The notes under the pieces: generated by a model | Told to the model about the DNA's origin: nothing | Databases searched by the model: none | The model's input: the letters and a program-made list of their open reading frames with translations, nothing else | Part shown: positions 1 through 7,717 of the stretch, piece after piece | How positions within the stretch are numbered: the stretch's first letter is position 1 | Layout: each line of letters starts with the position of its first letter | Program-made: the position numbers and the translations under genes | NCBI GenBank assembly: GCA_964495085.1 | Contig: CAZBUK010000033.1 | Coordinates: 1 to 37,742 of the forward strand | Length of the DNA stretch: 37,742 bases | Direction of reading: 5' to 3' | Source of the DNA: CAZBUK01 sp964495085 | GTDB taxonomy: Bacteria; Bacteroidota; Ignavibacteria; T3Sed10-11

Positions 1-708
1 CCGATGTCGAGATACTTTCCGTCTTCTATCTTTGTGTAGCCGATTTTGTTTCCGCTTTCGAGATAGGCCTGAAACACATTTCCCACAAAATGTTCCGATT
101 TATTTTCCGCTTTTAAATGATCCGCCTGATCATTGAGGTAGTCATACATGAATCGGGAAAAGTCCGGTGTCCAGACCGCATTTACCCATGTATAGCGAAG
201 TTCCGTGACCGGCGGTTTAAGTATAAATCCGATAATATCACCATTCTTGTCGAATTCGATCATATCTACCTTTCTCGAATTCGATGCCGGAAAAACCGAC
301 AGGATTACGCTGGCTTCCCGATCCAGTAATTTTGCGAGCATGAGCGAGTATACATTGCCCGGATTAAAAATTATATCTGGATAACCTATTGCAACGACGG
401 CATTGTGAGTAAACGGAAATGCCTGATTGATTGAATATGAAGCTCCGTAAGGCAATCCCATCATAATGTACGACAGATGTACACCGAACGAGGTACCGTC
501 ACCCAGATAAGCCGGAATATCCCATTTTTGACTCCGAATCGTCAAATAGATTTTCGTAATATTTGCCGACTTCATACTTTCGAGGAGATACTCAATTGCC
601 ACTTTCGGCCGAACGGCGCCGGCAAATCCAACGGGTAAGATCTCTTTGCTGCAGGGAAGCGGCGAAAGCCGCGAAGCACTACCCGCAGCGGGTATGACGC
701 CGATTACT
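1..708 (-). CDS. Sugar-1-phosphate nucleotidyltransferase (partial, both ends open)
   Basis: The minus strand is open from the N-gap to the window edge. The N-terminus reads VIGVIPAAGSASRLSPLPCSKEILPVGF, the P-loop-like nucleotide-binding start of the dTDP-glucose pyrophosphorylase-like nucleotidyltransferase family (AAGxAxRLxPLPxSKE variant of GGxGTRL), which joins an NTP to a sugar 1-phosphate in the cytoplasm. Further on, an AVVAIGYPD stretch occupies the place of the metal-binding Asp loop, and the visible end, KIEDGKYLDIG, matches the closing strand of this fold. Only the first two or three codons (in the gap) and a few C-terminal residues should be missing. It is the last visible gene of the polysaccharide operon. 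The nucleotide and sugar cannot be told from the sequence. The start is duplicated at 828-893 (see there). Confidence 0.8.
663..708. repeat. 46-bp direct repeat, copy 1 (contig end)
   Basis: Bases 663-708 are identical to 843-888. This copy ends exactly at the N-gap, so the real repeat may be longer. It encodes the VIGVIPAAGSASRL start of the nucleotidyltransferase on the minus strand. Confidence 0.95.
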
Positions 709-718
709 NNNNNNNNNN
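709..718. other. Assembly gap (10 N)
   Basis: Ten undetermined bases join two contigs. The left contig ends inside the 5' end of the nucleotidyltransferase gene; the right contig carries a second copy of the same 5' end about 180 bp further on. The true gap size is unknown and the join may be wrong. Confidence 0.98.
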
Positions 719-827
719 CCAATGCAATCTTCCACTATGTTCACTTCGACAATAATTATTTTAGACACCAATGTTTTAAAATATATCTTCAATCCTTTGA
801 GTTGAGAACAACCTACCCGGCTTCGAT

Positions 828-893
828 TCAATACGGTAGCGACGAAAGCCGCGAAGCACTACCCGCAGCGGGTATGACGCCGATTACTTCCAC
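828..893 (-). pseudogene. Second, truncated 5' end of the nucleotidyltransferase gene
   Basis: From a GTG at 893, 19 nt after the stop of the upstream epimerase gene, the minus strand reads MEVIGVIPAAGSASRLSSLPY and then stops (TGA at 828-830). The first 16 codons are the nucleotidyltransferase N-terminus; after ...SRLS it departs from the copy at 1-708. Bases 719-827 beyond it hold no recognisable coding sequence. The likely reading is that this GTG is the real start of the gene at 1-708 and that 719-842 is a variant or mis-joined contig tip. A genuine tandem remnant is the alternative. Confidence 0.6.
843..888. repeat. 46-bp direct repeat, copy 2
   Basis: Identical to 663-708. Here the repeat is preceded (minus-strand sense) by a GTG start directly after the epimerase stop, the layout expected for the native gene start. 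Downstream of the repeat the sequence diverges and the frame closes. Confidence 0.95.
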
Positions 894-911
894 TTCGTTT
901 CCGGTACCAGA

Positions 912-1841
912 TCAGACGGGTATTTCATCAAGATGATCCTCATACCAACGTACCGTCCGTTCGAGGCCGTTACGGATATCGGTTTTCGGCTTCCAATCGA
1001 TCGCCCGGAATGCAGAATCAGGATCCGCAACGGCGACTCTTTCCATCGGTCTGTCTTCCATATCGCTGAATACCGGCTTCAGCGAGGAGCCGGAAATCCC
1101 GGCCAACAACTCCACTATCTCCCTTACAGTCGTTGTATTGCCTGTTCCGATATCGAACGACTCGATTGTTGAATTTTCTGACATTGCGCACAATAATAAT
1201 GCGTCGACGACGTCGTCGATGTATATCCAATCGATCGCTCTTCTTCCACTCGACAGTTTCGGTGATCGATTTCTCAGAAATGATAACGTTACATACGGAA
1301 TCAACTTCCGGTATTCCTGCTGACCCGGTCCGTAGACCATGAAGATTTTCGGGTTCACAACTCTGACTCCGTATAATTCTCTGAACATCTCCGCATACCC
1401 GCGTGCAGCCCATTTTGCGGCGGCATAGGGCGAGCCCGGGATACCGCTCTGATCCGGTTCTTCCAGCGAACCCGCAAGTACTATTTTTTTACATTCTACA
1501 TCCACCGTTGCGGCAAGCAGATGAATCGTCGAGGTCAATAAACTATGATAAGATTCCACGACGATCCCGGAATCTCTCAAGCCCGTGACGTATCCAGAAA
1601 GATGGTATATATAGTCGGGGCGAGTATCCTGAAGTACCCGCCTTACAAAAGGAAAATCAGTAAGATTGCCCTCTATCCAGCGAATTGATTCAGGATCTCC
1701 TTCCAAACGTTTTCTTGTGACGGCATATACATCGGCTCCGCTCCGCTGCAATCGTTCGCAGAGATGAGAGCCGATGAATCCGCGTGCACCCGTAACCAGA
1801 ATGTTGGCGCCTGCAAATGACGCAAGACCGGGAGGAGTCAT
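912..1841 (-). CDS. NAD(P)-dependent sugar epimerase/reductase (extended SDR)
   Basis: 309 aa. A Rossmann start with TGARGFIG (residues 17-24) binds NAD(P); the catalytic set is Ser125 (LAGS) with Tyr139-xxx-Lys143 (YAAAK). Length and layout are those of extended short-chain dehydrogenases acting on nucleotide sugars (4-reductases, 4-epimerases, 4,6-dehydratases). In this operon it most likely reduces or epimerises a 4-keto nucleotide sugar after C-methylation, but the substrate is inferred from neighbours only. The start ATG overlaps the stop of the preceding DUF4910 gene (ATGA, 1838-1841), so the two are translationally coupled. Its stop is 19 nt from the GTG of the nucleotidyltransferase start at 893. 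Confidence 0.85.
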   Translation of the reverse strand: MTPPGLASFAGANILVTGARGFIGSHLCERLQRSGADVYAVTRKRLEGDPESIRWIEGNLTDFPFVRRVLQDTRPDYIYHLSGYVTGLRDSGIVVESYHSLLTSTIHLLAATVDVECKKIVLAGSLEEPDQSGIPGSPYAAAKWAARGYAEMFRELYGVRVVNPKIFMVYGPGQQEYRKLIPYVTLSFLRNRSPKLSSGRRAIDWIYIDDVVDALLLCAMSENSTIESFDIGTGNTTTVREIVELLAGISGSSLKPVFSDMEDRPMERVAVADPDSAFRAIDWKPKTDIRNGLERTVRWYEDHLDEIPV

Positions 1842-3145
1842 GCATCGATCTCAGTTATTAATTCGTGCTTTACAAGTTCCTCCGCTGCATGTCTAATTGA
1901 CGGATATGGTATCGCCGATCGTTCGGCAATATCGAGGAGCGAATGACGCCCATCGGACAAGTTGAGCACCCATAGAAGCGACATCTGTTCGGTTGGGGCT
2001 ATCGTACCTCCCGTCCGCTTGTACAGTCCTCGTTTCCCCAGTTGAGGTTCGCAGTACGGATTGACATTCTTGTATTTTTTATTGGTTTCAAGGATATCGA
2101 TAACGGAACGTAATTTTTGAAATGAGTTCTCTAAAAAAACGGGTTGCACAAAATTGAGATTATCCGCCGATGTATGGTACTCGGGATATTTACCATGCGG
2201 AGTTCTCATGAAACAGCCGACCGGAAGATTGAATCCGGGAGAGCAATACTGCCGTTCGTCGTAACCGTATGGAATGAATTCCTCGATTGAATACGTTTCG
2301 CCGGTTTCACGCAGCACAAGTTCCACGCTCCGGTCGATCTCCGTCAGACCATTCCGGCTTTTTTTATAGGTAACGTCTCCCGGGTCGCCTACATTCGCGA
2401 CAACCAAACCATGCCTGATATTTCCTGTCCTCTCTTTATTCATTGCGAGCCACGCGATCGACCCGATAGTCGTGGGAATAAAGAGAAATCTATACGAGTA
2501 CCGGGGTTTCGTCTTCAAGAGCGAACCCGCAAGGTAAGTCAACACCGATATCCCCGAGAGGTTGTCGTTGCAAAGTGAGGGATGGCAAATATGGGTGGAA
2601 AAAATGACCTCCTGTGAGGATGATCCCTGAATGAGCAACTCTCCGTACGACAGAGCGCCGTCGGTTAACGATGAATCTATCTTTATTTCGTAGACATCCT
2701 CCCGCATCGTAGCCAGCCTGGAGTGTTCGAGGCAAAATCCCCAGGTTTCGTTATAATATGATGTACGGTACGGTATCAAATCGGGTTTCTCGGGAATAGT
2801 AAAGATGTGTTCTTTTAATTCATGCAGCGATAGCTTATCCTCGACCGGAACGCTGTAATTGACGACGTGCAGGTTTGATTTCCTGAAATCGACGACCCTC
2901 TCGCCTGTGGAATTTTTAATATATGCGTCGCTGATATTCCACTCTTTCGGGATCTCCCAGTCGAACACCTTTGTTCCGGTAGGGATTTCATGGATGGTAA
3001 GGGGAATATATTCCCGTAAAATCGAGAGTGTCTGACGGGTACCGTTTCCGGTAATACTTCTGCATATCGGATACAGTCGTTCGATCAGGGCATACATCGA
3101 TGAACCGGTTTGAGAAGCAGAAGTTCCTTGATATGAGTCCGGCAT
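1838..3145 (-). CDS. DUF4910/DUF2172 aminopeptidase-like protein with C-terminal winged helix
   Basis: 435 aa. The N-terminal part (YALIERLYPICRSITG, residues 18-33) and the M28-like core are typical of the DUF4910/DUF2172 family found in surface-glycan gene clusters. Candidate metal-binding residues lie in STHICHPSLCNDNLSG (183-198), YDERQY (295-300) and YHTSADN (323-329), a layout recalling zinc aminopeptidases. A winged-helix-like tail (about 385-433) closes the protein. The family's reaction is not established as far as I know; hydrolysis of an amide on a sugar or lipid carrier is one possibility. Met17 is an alternative start, since homology appears to begin there. It starts 8 nt after the C-methyltransferase stop and overlaps the SDR gene by 4 nt. 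Confidence 0.8.
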   Translation of the reverse strand: MPDSYQGTSASQTGSSMYALIERLYPICRSITGNGTRQTLSILREYIPLTIHEIPTGTKVFDWEIPKEWNISDAYIKNSTGERVVDFRKSNLHVVNYSVPVEDKLSLHELKEHIFTIPEKPDLIPYRTSYYNETWGFCLEHSRLATMREDVYEIKIDSSLTDGALSYGELLIQGSSSQEVIFSTHICHPSLCNDNLSGISVLTYLAGSLLKTKPRYSYRFLFIPTTIGSIAWLAMNKERTGNIRHGLVVANVGDPGDVTYKKSRNGLTEIDRSVELVLRETGETYSIEEFIPYGYDERQYCSPGFNLPVGCFMRTPHGKYPEYHTSADNLNFVQPVFLENSFQKLRSVIDILETNKKYKNVNPYCEPQLGKRGLYKRTGGTIAPTEQMSLLWVLNLSDGRHSLLDIAERSAIPYPSIRHAAEELVKHELITEIDA

Positions 3146-3153
3146 TTTAAAGT

Positions 3154-4443
3154 TTAATCGACCACTTTTACTTCAGGAATCGGAATCACAAATTTCCCGC
3201 CCCATTCCCTGATGTATTCGAGCTGCTTCATAATCTCGTCTTTCAGATTCCAGGCGAGTAAAAAGATAAAATCCGGTTTTGTAGCGGCGATAGCATCGGG
3301 GTGACGTACCGGGATGCGGGTCCCGGGGAGATAGCTTCCCTGTTTGTGCGGACTCCGGTCGACGGTATACTCGATGAAATCGGTGCGGATTCCGCAGTAA
3401 TTCAGCAGCGTATTGCCTTTTGCAGGGGCGCCGTAGGCGACGATACTTCCCCCGTCTTTCTTCACCTTTGTCAGGAATTCCAGAATGTTGCGCTTCGTGC
3501 GTTTAATTTTTTCACCGAATTTGAAGTAGAGCTCGAGACCGGTGTAGCCTGCGGTCTCTTCCCGCTGCCGTAATTCCCTGACTTTTTTCGTTTCCGTATT
3601 CTGAGGATCATCTATATGTTTTGCATAAATTCGCAATGATCCGCCGTGAGTCATAATTTCATCGATATCGAAAATCCGAAGGCCATGATGCTCGAAAACC
3701 GCTGCGACGGTTATAAACGAAAAATAAGAAAAGTGTTCATGATAAATAGTATCGAATTGATTATTGTCGACCAATCGCATCAGGTGTGGGAACTCCATGG
3801 TAATCACACCGCCAGGTTTGAGCAGGAGCTTCATACCGCCGACAAAATCGTTGAGATCCGGTACATGGGCTAACACGTTATTTCCGATAATGAGATCGGC
3901 ATATTTATTGTCACGCACCAGCTCGCTTGCAAGCTGTTTTCCGAAGAATCTGACGAGAGAAGGGATTCCGGCTTTTTGGGCAACTTCGGCCACATTTGCG
4001 GCCGGCTCGATGCCGAGGACCGGAATTTTCCGTTCGATAAAATTCTTCAGGAGATAGCCGTCGTTACTCGCCAGCTCAACGACAAAACTGTCAGAATTAT
4101 ACATGAACCGCTCGATCATCGCGTGTACATATGCTTTCGCATGTTCGAGAAAGAAATCCGAATACGACGAGAAATACGCATAATCGCCGAATATATGTTC
4201 GGGAGATTCGAATTCCTCGAGTTGTACGAGGAAACATTTTCCACACACGTATGCCTGGAGCGGATAGAACGGCTCCATTTTCTTCAGATGCTCTGGCTTG
4301 AGGTATGAATTTGCGAGCGGTGTCATACCCAAATCTGCGAAGAGATGCTCCAACGGTGCGCTGCAGAACCTGCAGGTACTCTTGGAATTCGCTGCTCCGA
4401 GATCTCTCCCCTCTAATTGTACTTCGGTGATAGATTTATGCAT
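3154..4443 (-). CDS. SAM-dependent sugar C-methyltransferase (TcaB9/NovU type)
   Basis: 429 aa, three-part architecture of deoxysugar C-methyltransferases. An N-terminal zinc-binding module has Cys24, Cys27, Cys67 and Cys70 (CRFC...CGKC). The SAM-binding core has VELASNDGYLL near 122-132. The YHEHFSYF motif (235-242) contains the Glu-His pair (E237/H238) known as catalytic in TcaB9. A C-terminal Methyltransf_14-type domain carries GAPAKGNTLLNYCGI. Such enzymes add a methyl group to C-3 of a 4-keto nucleotide sugar, giving branched-chain sugars. Eight bases overlap the end of the UDP-glucose dehydrogenase gene. The substrate carrier (CDP or dTDP) is not shown; the CDP-glucose synthase at 6888-7661 makes CDP plausible. 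Confidence 0.88.
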   Translation of the reverse strand: MHKSITEVQLEGRDLGAANSKSTCRFCSAPLEHLFADLGMTPLANSYLKPEHLKKMEPFYPLQAYVCGKCFLVQLEEFESPEHIFGDYAYFSSYSDFFLEHAKAYVHAMIERFMYNSDSFVVELASNDGYLLKNFIERKIPVLGIEPAANVAEVAQKAGIPSLVRFFGKQLASELVRDNKYADLIIGNNVLAHVPDLNDFVGGMKLLLKPGGVITMEFPHLMRLVDNNQFDTIYHEHFSYFSFITVAAVFEHHGLRIFDIDEIMTHGGSLRIYAKHIDDPQNTETKKVRELRQREETAGYTGLELYFKFGEKIKRTKRNILEFLTKVKKDGGSIVAYGAPAKGNTLLNYCGIRTDFIEYTVDRSPHKQGSYLPGTRIPVRHPDAIAATKPDFIFLLAWNLKDEIMKQLEYIREWGGKFVIPIPEVKVVD

Positions 4444-5782
4444 TCCGGAGTCCTATCCCTTCATAACGTTTGAAATCGTTTTTATTGAGCATTCTCCGGC
4501 CGTCGATCAGGAGTGCGTCCGGGTTCAGCCTTTTGGTTATATCGGGCAGCCGTTGAAACTCATCCCATCGGGTCATCAGGATGATAACGTCAGCTTCGCG
4601 AACGGTATCGTCGAGATTATCGCAATAGGTAATGGTTCGGTTCCCGAATATTTTTATCGCTTCATTCTTCGCCGCGGGATCGTATGCACGGATCGTTGCG
4701 CCGCCTTCAAGAATAGACTTCACGACCGGGATCGCCGGAGATTCTCTCATATCATCAGTTCCGGGTTTGAAGGCCAGGCCGAGAATGGCAATCCGTTTTC
4801 CCGCAAGTTTCGGGATATGCGTATGAAGCAGATCGAGAACCATCTCAGGTTGTTTTTTATTTACTTCAATAACGGAATTTAATATTGACATTGAGTACCC
4901 GGCCTGCTTCCCGTGGGAGATCAAAGCTTTGACATCTTTCGGGAAACAACTCCCTCCGAACCCGCATCCCGCTTCAAGATAAGATATGAATCCGGGCGTA
5001 ATTCGTGTCCCTTTCTCACCGAACGGACTCAGCCGCTTGTCTTTATGCACACCCCTCATAACATCGACGACGTCGATTCCGCCAAGTGTTGAACAGAGGT
5101 TACCTATTTCGTTTGAGAAAGATATCATCGTAGCGAACAGCGAATTAGACGCGTATTTAATCATCTCAGCGGTTTTATTGTTCGTTTTGACGATCTCAAC
5201 ACCATGAAAGGGACGATACATCTCTTCGAGCACTTGATGCGTCCGCTCATCTATTCCCCCGAGGACGATGCGATCAGGTTGCATAAAATCGCCGACGGCT
5301 TCTCCCTCTCTGAGGAATTCAGGATTCATTCCGATACCGAAATCGGGTCCGGCGGTTTTCCCGGAAGCTTCTTCAAGCAGAGGCTTCACTAATCCGTCTG
5401 TGGTACCCGGTACCACGGTACTCTTCACCACGACAACGTGATAACCCTGTTTCGAGCGGAGCGCTTCTCCGATTTCGCGGGCGACGGTTCTGATGTAGCG
5501 GAGATCGATCTCCTCTCCGTCAAACGGTGTTCCGACCGCAATGATCGATATGTCCGAATCGAGTACAGCTTCGTGGAGGTTCGTAGATGCAAAAAGTGAT
5601 CTTCCTATATGCTTCCGGAGTAGTTGAGGAAGTTCCTTCTCGTGGATAGGCGGTATTCCCTCGCGAATTGTTTCGATTTTCTTCTCATCGATATCAACGC
5701 ATGTAACGGTATGCCCGATCTCTGCGAGACATACCCCGCTTACCAGACCGACGTATCCGGTTCCAACAACAGAAATATTCAT
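4436..5782 (-). CDS. ugd: UDP-glucose 6-dehydrogenase
   Basis: 448 aa from the ATG at 5782. Cytoplasmic enzyme oxidising UDP-glucose to UDP-glucuronate with 2 NAD+. The N-terminal MNISVVGTGYVGLVSG is the NAD-binding motif, Lys209 lies in MIKYASN, and the thioester Cys279 is in GCGFGGSCFPKD; the C-terminal UDP-binding domain includes LGLAFKPGTDDMRESP. An upstream in-frame start at 5818 would add 12 residues of no homology. The ATG at 5782 is preferred because it makes a TAATG overlap with the stop of the preceding SDR gene and puts the Rossmann strand at residue 2. Its product would feed that decarboxylase-like SDR. Confidence 0.95.
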   Translation of the reverse strand: MNISVVGTGYVGLVSGVCLAEIGHTVTCVDIDEKKIETIREGIPPIHEKELPQLLRKHIGRSLFASTNLHEAVLDSDISIIAVGTPFDGEEIDLRYIRTVAREIGEALRSKQGYHVVVVKSTVVPGTTDGLVKPLLEEASGKTAGPDFGIGMNPEFLREGEAVGDFMQPDRIVLGGIDERTHQVLEEMYRPFHGVEIVKTNNKTAEMIKYASNSLFATMISFSNEIGNLCSTLGGIDVVDVMRGVHKDKRLSPFGEKGTRITPGFISYLEAGCGFGGSCFPKDVKALISHGKQAGYSMSILNSVIEVNKKQPEMVLDLLHTHIPKLAGKRIAILGLAFKPGTDDMRESPAIPVVKSILEGGATIRAYDPAAKNEAIKIFGNRTITYCDNLDDTVREADVIILMTRWDEFQRLPDITKRLNPDALLIDGRRMLNKNDFKRYEGIGLRNA

Positions 5783-6924
5783 TATGCTTCGACAGCCTCC
5801 ATATTCTCGGTATACCAAATGAATGAGCGCTTTAATCCATCGTCAATATCAATACCGGGATGAAATCCGAGCTCCGACTTCGCCTTTGCTATATCGGGAC
5901 AACGCCTGTTGGGATTATCGGTAAGATACTCTGCATCGGCGCTTCGCATGAACTCTACCGATCCCGTATAACCTGTAGATTCACGTCCGATATCGACCAG
6001 CTTACCGGCAAGCTCGCGCATAGAGATCTCAGGCGATGGAACGCCGATATTATAAGCTTCTCCGGCTCTCCCGCGCACAAGTATCTTATAGTATCCGATG
6101 ATTGCATCGGCGATATAGCAGAACGTGCGGGTCGGCGAGCCGTCCGAATGCATGACAATGTCCTCATCCCGGAGAATGTTCCTGGCAAAATCAGGTATGA
6201 CCCTTCGGTCCGTAATTTTCAGTCCCGGACCGTAATTATTAAAGGGTCGAGCGACGGTGACCGGTAGATCGTATTGACGGGCGAAGTTTACGCAGAGTGT
6301 TTCACCGTAGCGTTTCGATTCATCGTAGCATGCCCGTGGACCGGTACATGAGACGTTTCCGCGGTAGGTCTCCGGAGTCGGGATGTTCTCCGAAGCGGGG
6401 TCGCCGTAAATTTCACTGGTTGAAAAGAATAGAAATCCTTTCACGGGACTCCCCTCCTTCTTAGAGCGCACCGAGTAATCCAGTAGGTGTCGCAACCCGT
6501 TTACATTCGCATCCATTGTCTCGATAGGATATTTTCGATAGTAAATAGGTGACGCGATCGAGGCAGCATGAATGATGTAATCGAAACTCCCGTTATCGCT
6601 TGGTACCGGATTGGTGATATCGTGCTTTATTAGTGAGAGACAAGGATCCGATTCGAGCCGAATCAACCAATCCGGTATCCCGCGTATGTAGTTGTCGTAC
6701 ACGGTGATAAGCGTCCTCTCACTCTTCTGCAACGTCGAATTTCGGTGCAAGAGGGATTGGATGAGGTAATATCCGAGGAACCCTGCTCCACCTGTTATGA
6801 GCAGACGATGACCGTTCAAATGCATAAGTTCGTCCCTGGCTTTCGCACAGATATATTCCACGTCTGTGCGAACGACGTCGCGCGAGGTTACCAAACCTTC
6901 CATGGGGGATTTCCGGATTGCCAT
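5782..6924 (-). CDS. UDP-glucuronate decarboxylase-like SDR
   Basis: 380 aa extended SDR. NAD-binding GGAGFLG at residues 45-51, SASPIYYRKYPIE-type segment at 121-134, FFSTSEIYGDP at 166-175, catalytic Tyr199/Lys203 in YDESKRYGE, and RPFNNYGPG. These segments resemble UDP-glucuronate decarboxylases (UXS; YDEGKR in that family), which make UDP-xylose from UDP-glucuronate. The coupled neighbour is UDP-glucose dehydrogenase (TAATG overlap), which supports the assignment. A 40-residue N-terminal extension precedes the Rossmann fold. The chosen start overlaps the rfbF end by 37 nt; Met8 (6903) would reduce this to 16 nt. A sugar 4,6-dehydratase or epimerase is the alternative. Confidence 0.7.
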   Translation of the reverse strand: MAIRKSPMEGLVTSRDVVRTDVEYICAKARDELMHLNGHRLLITGGAGFLGYYLIQSLLHRNSTLQKSERTLITVYDNYIRGIPDWLIRLESDPCLSLIKHDITNPVPSDNGSFDYIIHAASIASPIYYRKYPIETMDANVNGLRHLLDYSVRSKKEGSPVKGFLFFSTSEIYGDPASENIPTPETYRGNVSCTGPRACYDESKRYGETLCVNFARQYDLPVTVARPFNNYGPGLKITDRRVIPDFARNILRDEDIVMHSDGSPTRTFCYIADAIIGYYKILVRGRAGEAYNIGVPSPEISMRELAGKLVDIGRESTGYTGSVEFMRSADAEYLTDNPNRRCPDIAKAKSELGFHPGIDIDDGLKRSFIWYTENMEAVEA

Positions 6925-7661
6925 AATTCCTCGATAACATTTTTATCCCTCAGTGAGTCCATCGATTGCCAGAACCCGGGATGTTTATAGGCAGAGAGCT
7001 GTCCGTCATGAGCTAGTTGCTTCAGCGGTTCGACTTCCCAGACAGTCGAATCGTCATGGACATACCGAAATACATCCGGTTCCAATACGAAATATCCCCC
7101 ATTGATCCAGGCTCCGTCACCCTTGGGTTTTTCACGAAACTGAGTTATCAGGTTTTCTTCTTCGGAGAGCGTGAATGCACCGTATCTGCCGGGTGGCTGC
7201 ACTGCAGTCAGAGTCGCATACGTCTTCTGTTCGTTATGGAAGCCGATAAGTTTTTGAATGTCCACGTCGCTCACTCCATCGCCATAGGTCATACAAAACG
7301 ATTCGTCACCGACGTATTCCCTGACTCGCTTTAGTCGTCCGCCGGTCATCGTTTTCTCACCGGTATCGATCAACGTAACCTTCCATGGATCCACACCGTT
7401 TTGATGGACATCCATCGTATTATTTTTCAGGTCGAAAGTCACATCCGAGCGATGCAGGAAGTAATTGGCAAAGAAGTCCTTGATGACATATCCCTTATAA
7501 CCGAGACAGATGATAAACTCGGTCATACCGTAGAAAGAGAAAATTTTCATTATATGCCAAAGAATCGGTTGACCTCCTATCTCCACCATCGGTTTCGGAC
7601 GGATGCTGCTTTCCTCACTTATTCGTGTACCGTAACCGCCCGCCAGGATGACCACCTTCAT
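6888..7661 (-). CDS. rfbF: Glucose-1-phosphate cytidylyltransferase
   Basis: 257 aa. Makes CDP-glucose from CTP and glucose 1-phosphate, the entry to CDP-deoxysugars. The N-terminus MKVVILAGGYGTRISEE followed by RPKPMVEIGGQPILWHIMKIFSFYG is close to textbook RfbF, with GDGVSDVDI as the metal-binding loop and GGYFVLEPDVF near the sugar site. A GTG at 7667 extends the frame by two codons, but the ATG at 7661 lies 7 nt after a GGAGG site and is preferred. No CDP-glucose 4,6-dehydratase of the usual RfbG type is visible in the window, so the next step is either further left or done by one of the SDRs here. Confidence 0.93.
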   Translation of the reverse strand: MKVVILAGGYGTRISEESSIRPKPMVEIGGQPILWHIMKIFSFYGMTEFIICLGYKGYVIKDFFANYFLHRSDVTFDLKNNTMDVHQNGVDPWKVTLIDTGEKTMTGGRLKRVREYVGDESFCMTYGDGVSDVDIQKLIGFHNEQKTYATLTAVQPPGRYGAFTLSEEENLITQFREKPKGDGAWINGGYFVLEPDVFRYVHDDSTVWEVEPLKQLAHDGQLSAYKHPGFWQSMDSLRDKNVIEELWQSGNPPWKVW

Positions 7662-7717
7662 ATGCACTCCTCCAAGGGGAAAATGATTTCCGAAAATAAA
7701 ATCCCGAACATCGAACC

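Noticed and set aside
646..936. Plus-strand open frame spanning the N-gap
   Set aside because: It owes its length to the N run and lies opposite the nucleotidyltransferase start; its internal repeat is the 46-bp duplication.
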